Of a stretch of 64,000 nucleotides of DNA, positions 25,260-34,031 are shown one piece after another. Where the stretch lies: positions 62,001 through 126,000 of the forward strand of contig NZ_JWMA01000055.1 in NCBI RefSeq assembly GCF_000812465.1, in the 5' to 3' direction. The DNA comes from Cupriavidus sp. IDO. Lineage in GTDB: Bacteria; Pseudomonadota; Gammaproteobacteria; Burkholderiales; Burkholderiaceae. Within the stretch, counting starts at the first letter, position 1; each line of letters starts with the position of its first letter. The translations under genes were made by a program, and so were the position numbers. Below the pieces are notes generated by a model. The model made no database searches and was not told where the DNA came from. It saw only the letters and a list, made by a program, of their open reading frames with translations.

Positions 25260-25663
25260 TTACTGCTCCGTTTGCTGTTTGATTCGCATCGCCTGCTCAA
25301 CCCACCATTGCAGGCGAGACAGGCTCAGCCGCCACGCATCCTCTGGCCCCCAGCGGAAGAAGTGCGTGACATCGGCGACTACGCTTCCGCATCCGTCGGG
25401 CCATCGTCGGTAAAACCCCCGAGATACTCGTTCGCCTCCGTGAAATCGCGTTGGCTGAGCTTCTCGACGGCCAGCTTCGGCACACCGGCAACCAGATGGA
25501 TCAGCATGATGCCGATGCCGATGTTGGTCGAAGCGGACATTGCCTTGTCGAGCTCGCCGGCCGTCGGCTCGCGCAGGTTCAGCGACTCATAGGTGATGGC
25601 ATCTTCGCCAGAGCCGAGCTTGACGGGCTTGCGGAGTTTCAGGACTTTTTCTTCGGGTTGCAT
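25260..25663 (-). CDS. Tail assembly chaperone, -1 frameshift product
   Basis: Predicted 134-aa fusion: 84 codons of the upstream frame, a -1 slip on GGGTTTT (25418-25412), then 50 codons ending at TAA 25262-25260. The downstream part contains VTHFFRWGPEDAWRLSLSRL, like GpE'/GpGT-type extensions, and has no plausible start of its own. Long and short forms would coat the tape measure during tail assembly. The placement directly before the tape measure gene and the perfect slippery heptamer support it. Confidence 0.85.
25379..25663 (-). CDS. Tail assembly chaperone (Mu gp41-like), short form
   Basis: A 94-aa protein starting MQPEEKVLKLRKPVKLG, with the TYESLNLREPTAGEL motif of the tail assembly chaperone E/gp41 group. 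It ends at TAG just after the slippery site. This is the unshifted product; the shifted form extends to 25260. Confidence 0.9.
   Translation of the reverse strand: MQPEEKVLKLRKPVKLGSGEDAITYESLNLREPTAGELDKAMSASTNIGIGIMLIHLVAGVPKLAVEKLSQRDFTEANEYLGGFTDDGPTDAEA
25412..25418 (-). other. Slippery heptamer for -1 ribosomal frameshift
   Basis: On the minus strand the sequence is G GGT TTT with GGT and TTT as zero-frame codons, the X XXY YYZ arrangement. It lies 33 bases before the zero-frame stop codon. After slippage the reading continues YRRWPDGCGSVVADVTHFF. Confidence 0.85.
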
Positions 25664-25664
25664 A

Positions 25665-26033
25665 TCAAGCCTCCGTAACGCTCGGGCCTTCCCACTTCAC
25701 ATCGAGCGTCGCTTCGGCAGTCTTGACTTCCTGAACGTCGACGGTCCACATGTTGCGGCCGATGATGGTCTTGCCGTTCGCAAGCTGCAGGACGACCGTG
25801 GAGTTGGTCATCGAGTTGAGCGAAGCAACGCTCAGATTCTTCGCATCACGCAGCGTCGCGGAAATCATGCCCGTCGACGGCTTTTCGCTGTAGCCGTGGA
25901 CGGCGTCTTGACCGATCAGCGACTCACGCTCGATCGTCGAGACGCGATACGTGAGATCGGCCTGAAGCATGTAGCTCTGGCCATCGACCGAGATGAACGC
26001 AATCCCGGCAAGACGGTTGGTGGTATCGGCCAT
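25665..26033 (-). CDS. Tail tube protein (Mu gpM-like)
   Basis: A 122-aa protein starting MADTTNRLAGIAFISVDGQ. Motifs include DLTYRVSTIERES, a central TLRDAKNLS stretch and GRNMWTVDVQEVKTAEATL, characteristic of the Mu-type tube subunit. It forms the inner tube of the contractile tail. The ATG at 26033 is preferred over 26045. Confidence 0.92.
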   Translation of the reverse strand: MADTTNRLAGIAFISVDGQSYMLQADLTYRVSTIERESLIGQDAVHGYSEKPSTGMISATLRDAKNLSVASLNSMTNSTVVLQLANGKTIIGRNMWTVDVQEVKTAEATLDVKWEGPSVTEA

Positions 26034-26081
26034 CTGGCCCTCCAAATAGAGAAGCCGCCTGGAGGCGGCCTAGATGCGGTA

Positions 26082-27563
26082 TCAGTTCAGGCGGAACTGG
26101 GCGAGCAGCGCGAAGATGCGCAGCTGGTTAATCAATGTGCCCGGCCAGAGAACGTCGACGCGGTTCGGATTGCTCGAGTTCTGCTGAACAATGACCCCTG
26201 CCGCGAATGCCTGGCTGTTCTGCACGAAGCCGTTGTACTCCAGCGTCTGATACGCGGCGATGATGTCGGCCCGGATCATGCTCGGCGTGACGATGCTCGA
26301 GCCCGGCGCAAACCTGGTGCCGTCGGCCGCCAGCTTGACGCGCGCGTACTTCGTCGTGACCAGCGTCGCCATGAAGCGCAGCACGTACGTCAGCAGGAAC
26401 ATCGTCTCGACCTCGAGATAGCTGTTATCCGGCTGGCCGAACGCGTTGAGCTGGTACGTCGTGATCGCGTTCTCGATGCGCACCGTGCCATCAGTGCCGA
26501 CCGTGAACGTCGAGATGCCGTCGTAGAGGTTGGTATTGCGCTGCGACAGGGAGAACTGCGAGGCCAGCGGGGGCGCCAGCACACCCTGAAGCACCACCGT
26601 CTGCAGCGGCAAGCCAGGATCCACACGAGCGCTCGATGCCGCAGCCGCGCAGAATGCTGCCGCCCAGCTCCAGTTCGGGGTTGGGCTGTCGTAGAAGCCC
26701 ATGATCGACGCGTGCTGGTCGTTGCGAGTCAGGCCAAGCGTCGTTTGCGACGCGCTCGTACCGCGATACGCGAGGAAGCAGTGACCGTAGACCTGAGTGC
26801 TCCAGCTCCAGCGGCCGGTCGTGTCGTTCAGGAACGACTGCAGCGCGTTCAGGCTGGTCGTGTCCGTGTACGGCATGCAGATGAAGTCGAACGGCATGCT
26901 CTGCAGGTTCGCGAGGCCGGTCGTCAGGCTCGGATTCACTGCGCCGCTCGCCATCCCGACGATCGTGAACGTCAGGCCCGTCGGCGTCACTTCGCCACCC
27001 GGCACGCCGCGATAGTTCACGCGGATGTCGATGTCGTTGCCGGTGAGGCCCTTGTTCTTGGCCGTGATCGTCACAGCGCCGACCGACGACGTTGCAGTGA
27101 CGGGAAGATCGCCGATCGCATTGATCGCCGCAGCGACAGCCGTCGCAATCTGCGTGACCGTCTGACCCGTGGCCAGCGTCACCGAAACGAGCATGCCGCC
27201 GATATACAGCGAGTGGACACCCACCGCAGTGTTGGCTGCGGTGTACGTGATCGTGCCGGTGGCCGCGACCGCCGACGCGTCGTCGGAGAGCGGCAGCAGC
27301 CACAGTTCGCCAAACGTGTCGTTCTTGCGGTACGTGTCGACCATCTGGGCGAGGATCGAACCTTGGCCGCCCTGGGTCTTCGCGTCTGCCACGCCCTGCG
27401 AGATGATCGGCGTATTCGCGACCGCAACACCGGTCGACAGAATGTTGCCGATGATCAGCGCGCGCTGGTTGCTGTTCGCGGTGTTCGCCCGCGAGGCGTC
27501 GACTTCCGCATAGAACAACGGGACGCGGAGATTCGACGGAATCTGCTTGAAGCCGATAGTCAT
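26082..27563 (-). CDS. Tail sheath protein (Mu gpL-like)
   Basis: A 493-aa contractile sheath subunit. The N-terminus MTIGFKQIPSNLRVPLFYAE and the conserved NQRALIIGN block are typical, and the C-terminal domain contains VLRFMATLVTTKYARVKLA and DVLWPGTLINQLRIF. The length matches Mu gpL. Its presence defines the particle as a myovirus-type virion. Confidence 0.95.
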   Translation of the reverse strand: MTIGFKQIPSNLRVPLFYAEVDASRANTANSNQRALIIGNILSTGVAVANTPIISQGVADAKTQGGQGSILAQMVDTYRKNDTFGELWLLPLSDDASAVAATGTITYTAANTAVGVHSLYIGGMLVSVTLATGQTVTQIATAVAAAINAIGDLPVTATSSVGAVTITAKNKGLTGNDIDIRVNYRGVPGGEVTPTGLTFTIVGMASGAVNPSLTTGLANLQSMPFDFICMPYTDTTSLNALQSFLNDTTGRWSWSTQVYGHCFLAYRGTSASQTTLGLTRNDQHASIMGFYDSPTPNWSWAAAFCAAAASSARVDPGLPLQTVVLQGVLAPPLASQFSLSQRNTNLYDGISTFTVGTDGTVRIENAITTYQLNAFGQPDNSYLEVETMFLLTYVLRFMATLVTTKYARVKLAADGTRFAPGSSIVTPSMIRADIIAAYQTLEYNGFVQNSQAFAAGVIVQQNSSNPNRVDVLWPGTLINQLRIFALLAQFRLN

Positions 27564-27745
27564 GCTTTGTCACCCCCGATGGCGGGTTTCGATGCTTTCG
27601 CCGGCGGCGTCAGCGTCACGTCCTTGTCTCTCAGCAAGCGGTCCCAATGCAGGTCGCCGTCAGCGACCTCCAGACCGTTCTCGTCGAGCAATTGCTTCGT
27701 GACCGGGTCTCGCACGGAGAGCCCGGGACTCGGGTAGACCTTCAT
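27560..27745 (-). CDS. DUF2635 family protein (Mu gp38-like)
   Basis: A 61-aa protein with the full DUF2635 pattern: VYPSPGLSVRDPVTKQLLDE and NGLEVADGDLHWDRLLRDKD. Its function in tail assembly is unknown. It overlaps the sheath gene by 4 bp. Confidence 0.92.
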   Translation of the reverse strand: MKVYPSPGLSVRDPVTKQLLDENGLEVADGDLHWDRLLRDKDVTLTPPAKASKPAIGGDKA

Positions 27746-27756
27746 GAGTGGTGCTC

Positions 27757-28401
27757 CTACTGGGGCAATGTGATAGTCAAAGCGCCCTCATTGCGGCCAT
27801 CAGGCCCGGAGGTGCGTGGTGCGGGTTTCACAGCAGACGGGAACGGCGGGTTGGAATACGTGCCATTCGGATCGAACGGTTGAGCCGTATCGACGTAGAT
27901 GTCCACGGTTTGCAGCGGGTTGGTCGGGATCGGGAAGAACAACTCCGGACCCTGGTAGAACTTCACCTCGATCGACATAGCCAGTTCTGCCATTGGCATA
28001 TCGCCCTCGGAGTTCGTGTTGATCTCCGAATCGACCGACGTGAATTGCTCGATGCGCTGGCCGCCGGCCGGATCCGCCCAGATCGCCGGGTTGTTGATCA
28101 GCGCCGTCTCAATCTGGAGCTTCAGGGTTTCGGCGGCAGCCAATGCAACGGCAGAACCGGCATCTCCGACCTGCGCCGCAGACTTTGTCCGGGCTACGAC
28201 TTCGACTGTCGTGTACACGTCAAACTGAGGCGTATTCGGCCCGAGAGAGACCTTCCGCTCTTTCCGCGTGTGGACGAGAATCAGCGGATATGACGATGGT
28301 GATGTCGGCCAGTCAAACGGCGAGTAGACTGACTGCCCTGCATTCGTCGCACCCTTGAGCGCCGTCACAAACAGCGAACGAATATCGGCGGATGTCGTCA
28401 T
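27757..28401 (-). CDS. Mu gp37-like tail protein
   Basis: A 214-aa protein occupying the Mu gp37 position between the head-tail connector and DUF2635/sheath. It has SSYPLILVHTRKERKVSLG, a helical middle, and the LQTVDIYVDTAQPFDPNGTY segment. It probably terminates or connects the tail; the exact role is not established. Confidence 0.75.
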   Translation of the reverse strand: MTTSADIRSLFVTALKGATNAGQSVYSPFDWPTSPSSYPLILVHTRKERKVSLGPNTPQFDVYTTVEVVARTKSAAQVGDAGSAVALAAAETLKLQIETALINNPAIWADPAGGQRIEQFTSVDSEINTNSEGDMPMAELAMSIEVKFYQGPELFFPIPTNPLQTVDIYVDTAQPFDPNGTYSNPPFPSAVKPAPRTSGPDGRNEGALTITLPQ

Positions 28402-28730
28402 GGGCTACTCACTCTCGACAGCATCAGCTTTGCGCCGCCGCGGCTATCCGGGCGAACCTCGCGCACGACGTATGTCGTATTGACGCTCGCCACGGAAAGC
28501 TGGTCGTTCTGAACCGGAGTTGCGGTGAACTGGGACAACTGGACGCCGAGCACCGCGCTCACTTCCGTCACGCCTTGCGACGCGTCCTCGAACATCACTT
28601 CCTTGAGGTACGCGTCGTCAAACACGCCAGAGATCGCATAGGAGCCTCCGGCGGCCGGCATGTATGTCACCGCCTCGCCGAAGACCCCCATCAGCGGGCC
28701 CAGTACCATCTTGTCCCAGCTGATAGGCAT
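28398..28730 (-). CDS. Head-tail joining protein (lambda gpFII-like)
   Basis: A 110-aa protein with GVFGEAVTYMPAAGGSY, ISGVFDDAYLKEV and the C-terminal YVVREVRPDSRGGAKLML pattern of the Phage_attach family. It would sit on the connector surface that accepts the tail. It marks the border between the lambda-like head genes and the Mu-like tail genes. Confidence 0.82.
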   Translation of the reverse strand: MPISWDKMVLGPLMGVFGEAVTYMPAAGGSYAISGVFDDAYLKEVMFEDASQGVTEVSAVLGVQLSQFTATPVQNDQLSVASVNTTYVVREVRPDSRGGAKLMLSRVSSP

Positions 28731-29794
28731 TACGCCCCCGCGCGACCGGACAGCAGGACTTCAGGGCGAGTGCACAGATAGAGCGGGTATGCGTACGCTT
28801 CCATCTTCCACCACATGCGGCGATCGCGATCGACGATCGGCAGCACATACACCGGCGCTCCCGGCTGGTTGATGAACTCGGCCGACTCGCCCGGCGCCAT
28901 GACCTCCTGGAAGATGCCAGGCGCGTTCACCGGGAAGAACTTCACCTTGTCGTCAGCGATCTTGATGGTGCTGTTGTCGTCCGAACCGCGGTAGTTCACC
29001 CAAAGGATGTTGTCGAAATCGACCGAACTGAACGCATCACCGAATGCAGCGCTGCGAATGTCCTTCGCACCTTCCCAGTTCAGGAACGTGCGGATCACGT
29101 CCGGATGGTTGGTGAACTGGTCGTAGAACTGATCGCCGCACAGCGCCATGATGGTCGTCTGCTGCGTGAACGCGCCTTGCGCCTTGCGGGCCATCGAGCG
29201 CTTGATGCCGTTGATGATCGGACGCAGGCTGTTGGCGGTGCCGGCGGCCAGGTTGAAGCCGGTTTCGGTGGCCTGCGTGATCTGGAACTCGTCGAACCAG
29301 TTGTACAGGACCGAGCCGTCCTTCGGATCCAGCACGAGACCTTGCACGGCGGCGAGGCGCAGGTATTCCTTCGTGTACTCGACGCTGGCCAGCAAGCCAG
29401 TCGGGCCAGCCAGGCGGCGGGCGACTTCGCGCTCGAGCTGCATCGGCACCGTCACGATCTGGCCGGTCGGGCCTTCCGGAAACTCGCGGATGTTCTGGAT
29501 TTCGTACGTGTGGATCGTGTCGTCGTGCATCAGCCGCGGCACGTCGAAGTAGCGCATCTTGCGCTTCTCGGTCGTACGCTGCGTGCCTTCGGTGCCGCGC
29601 TCGCTGAAGCCGATGAGTTTCAGCGTACCGGTGCGCTCTTCGACCGACACTGCGGTGGTACGGATCGGGTTCGGGTCGAAGATGTTCAGGGTTCCCAGCG
29701 CACCCGGTTGGTACGGGTTGCGTTGCACGCCCTGCGTCAGGGTCAGCGCGCTGAATGCGTCGCTGTTAAAGATGTCAATAATTTCGCCAGCCAT
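28730..29794 (-). CDS. Major capsid protein (lambda gpE family)
   Basis: A 354-aa HK97-fold capsid subunit. Family features include the N-terminal IIDIFNSDAFSALTLTQGVQ, the RMRYFDVPRLMHDDTIH-type segment (here KRKMRYFDVPRLMHDD), and the C-terminal DRDRRMWWKMEAYAYPLYLC. It is followed to the right by the decoration protein gene, as in lambda (D before E). Confidence 0.95.
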   Translation of the reverse strand: MAGEIIDIFNSDAFSALTLTQGVQRNPYQPGALGTLNIFDPNPIRTTAVSVEERTGTLKLIGFSERGTEGTQRTTEKRKMRYFDVPRLMHDDTIHTYEIQNIREFPEGPTGQIVTVPMQLEREVARRLAGPTGLLASVEYTKEYLRLAAVQGLVLDPKDGSVLYNWFDEFQITQATETGFNLAAGTANSLRPIINGIKRSMARKAQGAFTQQTTIMALCGDQFYDQFTNHPDVIRTFLNWEGAKDIRSAAFGDAFSSVDFDNILWVNYRGSDDNSTIKIADDKVKFFPVNAPGIFQEVMAPGESAEFINQPGAPVYVLPIVDRDRRMWWKMEAYAYPLYLCTRPEVLLSGRAGA

Positions 29795-29811
29795 GGCTTG
29801 TTCCTTTCGGG

Positions 29812-29839
29812 GAAAAAGAAAAGCCGCCTTGCTGGCGGC
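29812..29839 (-). terminator. Hairpin terminator between decoration and capsid genes (copy 1)
   Basis: Stem gccgcc / ggcggc with a 5-base loop, followed on the minus strand by TTTTCTTTTT. With the second hairpin at 29859-29881 it would modulate capsid versus decoration expression. Confidence 0.65.
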
Positions 29840-29858
29840 CTATTGATTTGCGGAAACG

Positions 29859-29881
29859 AAAAAGCCGCCCGGAGGCGGCTT
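29859..29881 (-). terminator. Hairpin terminator between decoration and capsid genes (copy 2)
   Basis: An 8-bp stem (aagccgcc / ggcggctt) with a 4-base loop and five T residues following on the minus strand. It sits just after the stop codon of the decoration gene. Confidence 0.7.
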
Positions 29882-29902
29882 GCTGGTCAGATCAGTTGCG
29901 CG

Positions 29903-30832
29903 TTACCGCGGCTGGATGCCGAGGGCCTTCAGCTGCGCCAGCGCGGCCGTGATCGCGGCGGCGCTCATGCCAGTCGGCCACACCAGTTCGGAGGAGTTCA
30001 CTTCGCACTGACGGACGACCACGGCGCATGGCTTGTCGACGGTCGTGACGTCCTTGGTGGCAAACAGAACGCCGCTGGGAACCTGCGAACCGTCCACGTT
30101 GGCCGGGTCGAAAGGTTTGTACTTGCCAGAGCCAGCCGCTACCGTCACAGCGAAGCTATCTCCCGGAACGAAAGCGGTACCGCCGGCGGTGATCGTGAAC
30201 GACAGGCCGCCTGCCTTGAAGGCGACGCCGGTCGTACCGTGGCCAACTTCCGCGCCCGTCGGATCGGACACGATGAAGTGGGTCGCATCGTCGAACTCGA
30301 CAGCGTAGACACCCACCTTGGCGGCATAGCCAGCGGCGGTCAGCGAGCCCAGCGTGCCGTTACCGGTGTTGGCACCAGCGGCCGAGGTAATGCCCGGGTT
30401 GCCAGGCGCAGCGGTGGTCGTGACGGTGAAGGTGTCGCCGGCCACGAAGGCGGTTCCGCCGGCGGTGATCGTGAAGCCGACACCGAGGGCGCTGAATGCG
30501 ACGCCGGTCGAGCCGGTTGCGGTCTGGCCGTCCGGCGCAGTGACCGTAAAGGCCGTCGCTGCGGTGAAAAGAATGTTGTAGACACCGATCATCGTTGCCG
30601 GCGCAGCCTGCGGGGTGATCGCGCCGAACGTGCCGTTGCCGGTGTTCGCGCCGAGCGCCGCAGCGGCGGCGGTGACAGCCGACGTCACGGTGCCGAGCAC
30701 AGTGCCAGCCAGAACCTTGACGCCGCCGGTCAGCGTGCCCTGATCGATGGACTGATGGCCGTTGGCCTGCGAGACGATAAAGCCGCCGTTATGGAGTGTC
30801 TCCTGAAACGGCGTGTAAGTGGGGTTACCCAT
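29903..30832 (-). CDS. Head decoration protein (gpD-like) with duplicated insert domain
   Basis: A 309-aa protein, almost three times the length of lambda gpD (110 aa). Residues 1-55 (ETLHNGGFIVSQANGHQSID) and the last 75 (KYKPFDPANVDGSQVPSGVL) match gpD-type decoration proteins. Between them are two tandem copies of about 90 residues, each with GANTGNGT, a VGVY/IGVY strand and the shared block FTITAGGTAFV(A/P)GD. The insert probably projects from the capsid surface. The signature of internal duplication is plain in the sequence. Confidence 0.85.
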   Translation of the reverse strand: MGNPTYTPFQETLHNGGFIVSQANGHQSIDQGTLTGGVKVLAGTVLGTVTSAVTAAAAALGANTGNGTFGAITPQAAPATMIGVYNILFTAATAFTVTAPDGQTATGSTGVAFSALGVGFTITAGGTAFVAGDTFTVTTTAAPGNPGITSAAGANTGNGTLGSLTAAGYAAKVGVYAVEFDDATHFIVSDPTGAEVGHGTTGVAFKAGGLSFTITAGGTAFVPGDSFAVTVAAGSGKYKPFDPANVDGSQVPSGVLFATKDVTTVDKPCAVVVRQCEVNSSELVWPTGMSAAAITAALAQLKALGIQPR

Positions 30833-30859
30833 GGTTCAGTTCCTTTCGGACGAAAGTGT

Positions 30860-31462
30860 TTAGCGGCGGGAAGGATTGGCGGCCTTCAGGTTTGCGTCCC
30901 AGCGCGCCGCCATGGCCTGCTGAGGCGATTGCTTGGCCGCGCTGACGCCGATACCCGGGTTGCGAGCGGCGCGATCCGAGTTTCCAGCGGCGGCCGGCGT
31001 GCCTTCCAGCGTGGCGATCGCCTCGGCGCGCGTCATGCGCGTCTTGAATGCCAGGTTGGCGGCCAGGACCGGATTGCGTGCGGCGGCCTTCGAGGCAAAG
31101 ATCGCGGCGCAACGAGCCTGCTCACGGCGACGGGCGCGCGCGGCTGCGCTCTTGCCGCGCATTTCGCCGTCATCGTCTTCAGCGTCCGGGTCGCTGTCCT
31201 CGTCCTCTTCGGCCTTGGCGTCCTTCTTCTCGTCCTCTTCCTCGGCCTTTTTCTTGTCGTCCTCGTCGTCCTCGGCCTTGGCAGACTTGCCGTCTTCCTT
31301 CTTGTCGTCTTCCGACTCGGCCTTGGCCTTTTCCTTCTCTTCTTCCTCGTCTTCGGCCTTGGCGTCCTTCTTCTCTTCGTCGTCCTCGGCCTTGGCCTTT
31401 GCGGACAAACCGGCGAGATGGGCGAACGAGAGCCCGCGCGCCGCGAGGGTGCGAATACTCAT
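30860..31462 (-). CDS. Acidic low-complexity protein, probable head scaffold
   Basis: A 200-aa protein. Residues about 20-100 are almost only Glu, Asp, Lys and Ala. The C-terminal half (ARRREQARCAAIF, then TRMTRAEAIATLEGT) resembles the C-terminal extension that follows the S49 protease domain in related phages. By position between the protease and the decoration/capsid genes it corresponds to lambda Nu3-type scaffold. It begins in a separate frame from the protease, so here scaffold and protease are independent genes. Role inferred from position and composition. Confidence 0.65.
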   Translation of the reverse strand: MSIRTLAARGLSFAHLAGLSAKAKAEDDEEKKDAKAEDEEEEKEKAKAESEDDKKEDGKSAKAEDDEDDKKKAEEEDEKKDAKAEEDEDSDPDAEDDDGEMRGKSAAARARRREQARCAAIFASKAAARNPVLAANLAFKTRMTRAEAIATLEGTPAAAGNSDRAARNPGIGVSAAKQSPQQAMAARWDANLKAANPSRR

Positions 31463-31488
31463 ATTTGGAACCTCTTGGGTGGGGAGTG

Positions 31489-32367
31489 TCAGCCCAGCTC
31501 AGCGAGCAGGGATCGAAACGCCTCGTCCGGCGCCATCACGGCGTCGGCGAAGCCGATCTCGACGCCGGCGGCGCCGAGAAACGTTGTGGCCTGCGTGTCG
31601 CGGACAACATCGACAGATAGGCCGCGATTGCGGGCGACGGTAGCGACAAATAGCTCGCCCATCTCGTCGACGTCAGCCTGGAATCGCTCCAGAGCCTCCT
31701 TCGACAGAGGGGTGAACTGGTTTCCGTCTGCCTTGCGGTCGCCGTACTTGATGATCGTCACAGCCAGACCGGCCTTGTCGATAGCCTTGCTCTGATCGAG
31801 GTGCATGCAGATCACGCCGACCGAGCCCGTACCGCCTGTTCGCGGAACGGTGATCTGCTCGCATGCGCTGGCCAAAGCATATGCCGCGCTGTACGCGCAT
31901 TCACTCAGGATTGCCAGTGTCGGCTTGATGCTCCGCGAGTTGTAGATCAGGTCGGCCAGGTCAAAGCAGCCCGCTACCTCGCCACCTGGTGAGTCCACTG
32001 ACAGGACGATGGCCTTGACCTCATCATCATTCAGTGCCGCGAGGAAGTTATGGCGGATCGCGTTGTATCCGAGCATCCCCGAGTATGGCCGCAGGTTGCT
32101 GCTCTTTTGGACCAGCGTCCCGGAGACGTCGATGATTGCGACACCTTGGCTCAGATCGTAGGGAGTTTCCTCGTAGGCCTCGCTATCGCCGTCGTCCGAT
32201 TCGTCCCAGGCCATGGGCTTGACGATAACCGGCGCGTCGCCGGCAAACGAGATTTCACCGATACCGAAGCGGCTAGCAAGAGCCTTCGCGATAACCTGGC
32301 CTTTCAGCGGGTGAATCGCTACCGGCACATCGAAGATCCGCGCCGCGGCAAATGGATAGTTCTTCAT
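31489..32367 (-). CDS. S49-family (SppA/ClpP-like) prohead protease
   Basis: A 292-aa serine protease of the lambda gpC type that removes the scaffold from the prohead. Conserved parts are IDVSGTLVQK, VLSVDSPGGEVAGC, SECAYSAAYALAS with the catalytic Ser, TGSVGVICMHLDQSKA, and KYGDRKADGNQF with the catalytic Lys. It overlaps the portal gene by 4 bp. Confidence 0.93.
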   Translation of the reverse strand: MKNYPFAAARIFDVPVAIHPLKGQVIAKALASRFGIGEISFAGDAPVIVKPMAWDESDDGDSEAYEETPYDLSQGVAIIDVSGTLVQKSSNLRPYSGMLGYNAIRHNFLAALNDDEVKAIVLSVDSPGGEVAGCFDLADLIYNSRSIKPTLAILSECAYSAAYALASACEQITVPRTGGTGSVGVICMHLDQSKAIDKAGLAVTIIKYGDRKADGNQFTPLSKEALERFQADVDEMGELFVATVARNRGLSVDVVRDTQATTFLGAAGVEIGFADAVMAPDEAFRSLLAELG

Positions 32368-34031
32368 TGCGGTTGGGGCTCCTCTTCCGGCCCGGATGCT
32401 TCAGCTGCGGCATCGCCAAACCATTTCGGTGGCGGCAAGCCAAGGCGCTTGAACTCGGCAACCTCGATCGAGCGCTGGTGCAATACCTCTTCCCAATCAA
32501 GGCCCTGCTCCGCGCACTCGCGCTTCAGGGTAGACAGACCGCCATCAAGCCCGAGAATCGCGCCCTGCTTTTCCTTCACTGGATCGACCCAGCCCCGGGC
32601 CACGCCAAGCCAGTCGCAGCGCGCGTACGCCGTTGCGGCTTCAACAAAGTCAGGGGAATTGCGCGGAAGCACCTCGTCCAAGTCACCGCGCTCCATCACT
32701 TCCTGCAGCCAGGTGGCATACATGGGCGTCGCGGTTCCGACCTTGAACTCGGTGTTCCGCCGGGACAGCGTCTTCCAGCTCTCAAGCAAGGCCGCCCGGG
32801 CGCTCGAATAGTTCGTCTTCGACCAGTCCTGCGTGATCTGTTCGGCAGAAACGCCCAGGGCAGCCGCGAGCGAGCGCAGCATTTCGTGAGCGAACTCACC
32901 GAAACCGCTGTGCGGGTGCGCCGCGGCGACCTGCTTGATCTCCTCGCCAGGCGCCAGGGTCGGCACGCGGACGTTGTTCAGCATCGCCGGCCGCTCTCTC
33001 GCCCAGTCGGCGCGAAGATCCTGGTAGAAACCAAGCTCCCCGCCGTCCGAGTCCATGGCGGATTCGATCATTGCCGGGTCGAACGGACTCGTCACGTACG
33101 TGCCAAAGATCGTGGCCACCGTGGCAGCCTGCAGCTCCACGCCGTAGTACCGCGCAAGCATCTTCGCGTGCTTGAGAACCGGGGTGAATACGCCGATGCC
33201 GCGGTGCTGGCCGGCGCGGTCGCGCTCGAAGTCGTGGATCACGCGCCGCCAGCCGTCCGGATCTTCGCGCTCGATGCGCTCCCATACCATCGACTCGACG
33301 GCGTTGTACCAGTCGTTCTGCTCGGCCTTGCGGATGTGATAAGCAATCGGCACGCCGTCATCGTCAATCTCCACGCCGCCGCGCAGGTTCCGCGTATCCA
33401 TCATCTGATACGGGTTCGACAGGCGGTCAGGATCGACAAGCAGGAACGCCGTCGCATACTTCGCCGCACCGCGGCCGATGCGCTCTGGCTTCCAGTACGA
33501 GACGACCAAGCTATCGCCATCGACCAGCTTGTGCCTCAGGCCAAGGCGAAGCATTTGCGAGATCGTCAGCTCGCGCGTGACGTCGTTGTAATGGCCAAGG
33601 TCTTCCGAATAGCCACGCCAAAGTGCCTCGACAGCGCGGCGGAATTCGTCCGCCCACGTCGCATCGAACCCTTTCGCGTACATCGAAAGGGCCAGATAGT
33701 CGGGGTTCGCGGACAACCGTAGGTGTGCGCCAACCGTGTTGTCCAGGATGCGGGTGATGCCACCGCTGGCCCAGCCGTCGTTGCGAGCCAGATCCCTGTG
33801 ACGCGCAACCATCTGGTCGCGGTACACGTTGATTTCCGAATCCGGCGAGCGAATCCAGGGCTGCCAGTTCCCCATCTCGGGCGTCTGGTTGCTCGACGCC
33901 TCATAGGGATAGGCATTTGAGTACGGCGGCACGGAGAGCACCGTACCCCCCAACCCAGTATCAGCGCGCGCACGACCGCCGGCCGGCAGATCCCCGAAGG
34001 GCTTGCCGGAAGAATCGACGATGAGTGACAT
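32364..34031 (-). CDS. Portal protein (lambda gpB family)
   Basis: A 555-aa dodecamer-forming portal protein. Family marks include NDGWASGGITRILDNTVG, the FDATWADEFRRAVEALWRGY region, PDGWRRVIHDFERDRAGQ and SWKTLSRRNTEF. It forms the DNA entry vertex and the site of terminase docking. It is encoded between gpW-like and protease genes, the lambda order. Confidence 0.95.
   Translation of the reverse strand: MSLIVDSSGKPFGDLPAGGRARADTGLGGTVLSVPPYSNAYPYEASSNQTPEMGNWQPWIRSPDSEINVYRDQMVARHRDLARNDGWASGGITRILDNTVGAHLRLSANPDYLALSMYAKGFDATWADEFRRAVEALWRGYSEDLGHYNDVTRELTISQMLRLGLRHKLVDGDSLVVSYWKPERIGRGAAKYATAFLLVDPDRLSNPYQMMDTRNLRGGVEIDDDGVPIAYHIRKAEQNDWYNAVESMVWERIEREDPDGWRRVIHDFERDRAGQHRGIGVFTPVLKHAKMLARYYGVELQAATVATIFGTYVTSPFDPAMIESAMDSDGGELGFYQDLRADWARERPAMLNNVRVPTLAPGEEIKQVAAAHPHSGFGEFAHEMLRSLAAALGVSAEQITQDWSKTNYSSARAALLESWKTLSRRNTEFKVGTATPMYATWLQEVMERGDLDEVLPRNSPDFVEAATAYARCDWLGVARGWVDPVKEKQGAILGLDGGLSTLKRECAEQGLDWEEVLHQRSIEVAEFKRLGLPPPKWFGDAAAEASGPEEEPQPQ

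Noticed and set aside
25593..27737. 714-codon plus-strand open frame opposite tail tube and sheath genes
   Set aside because: Shadow of the sheath/tube genes in high-GC DNA; Arg- and His-rich with no motifs.
29105..31795. 896-codon plus-strand open frame opposite capsid, decoration and protease genes
   Set aside because: It is antisense to four well-recognised minus-strand genes, is rich in Arg/Gly/His as expected for a high-GC shadow frame, and has no family features.
32352..33722. 456-codon plus-strand frame opposite the portal gene
   Set aside because: Antisense to a firm lambda-type portal; no domain seen.
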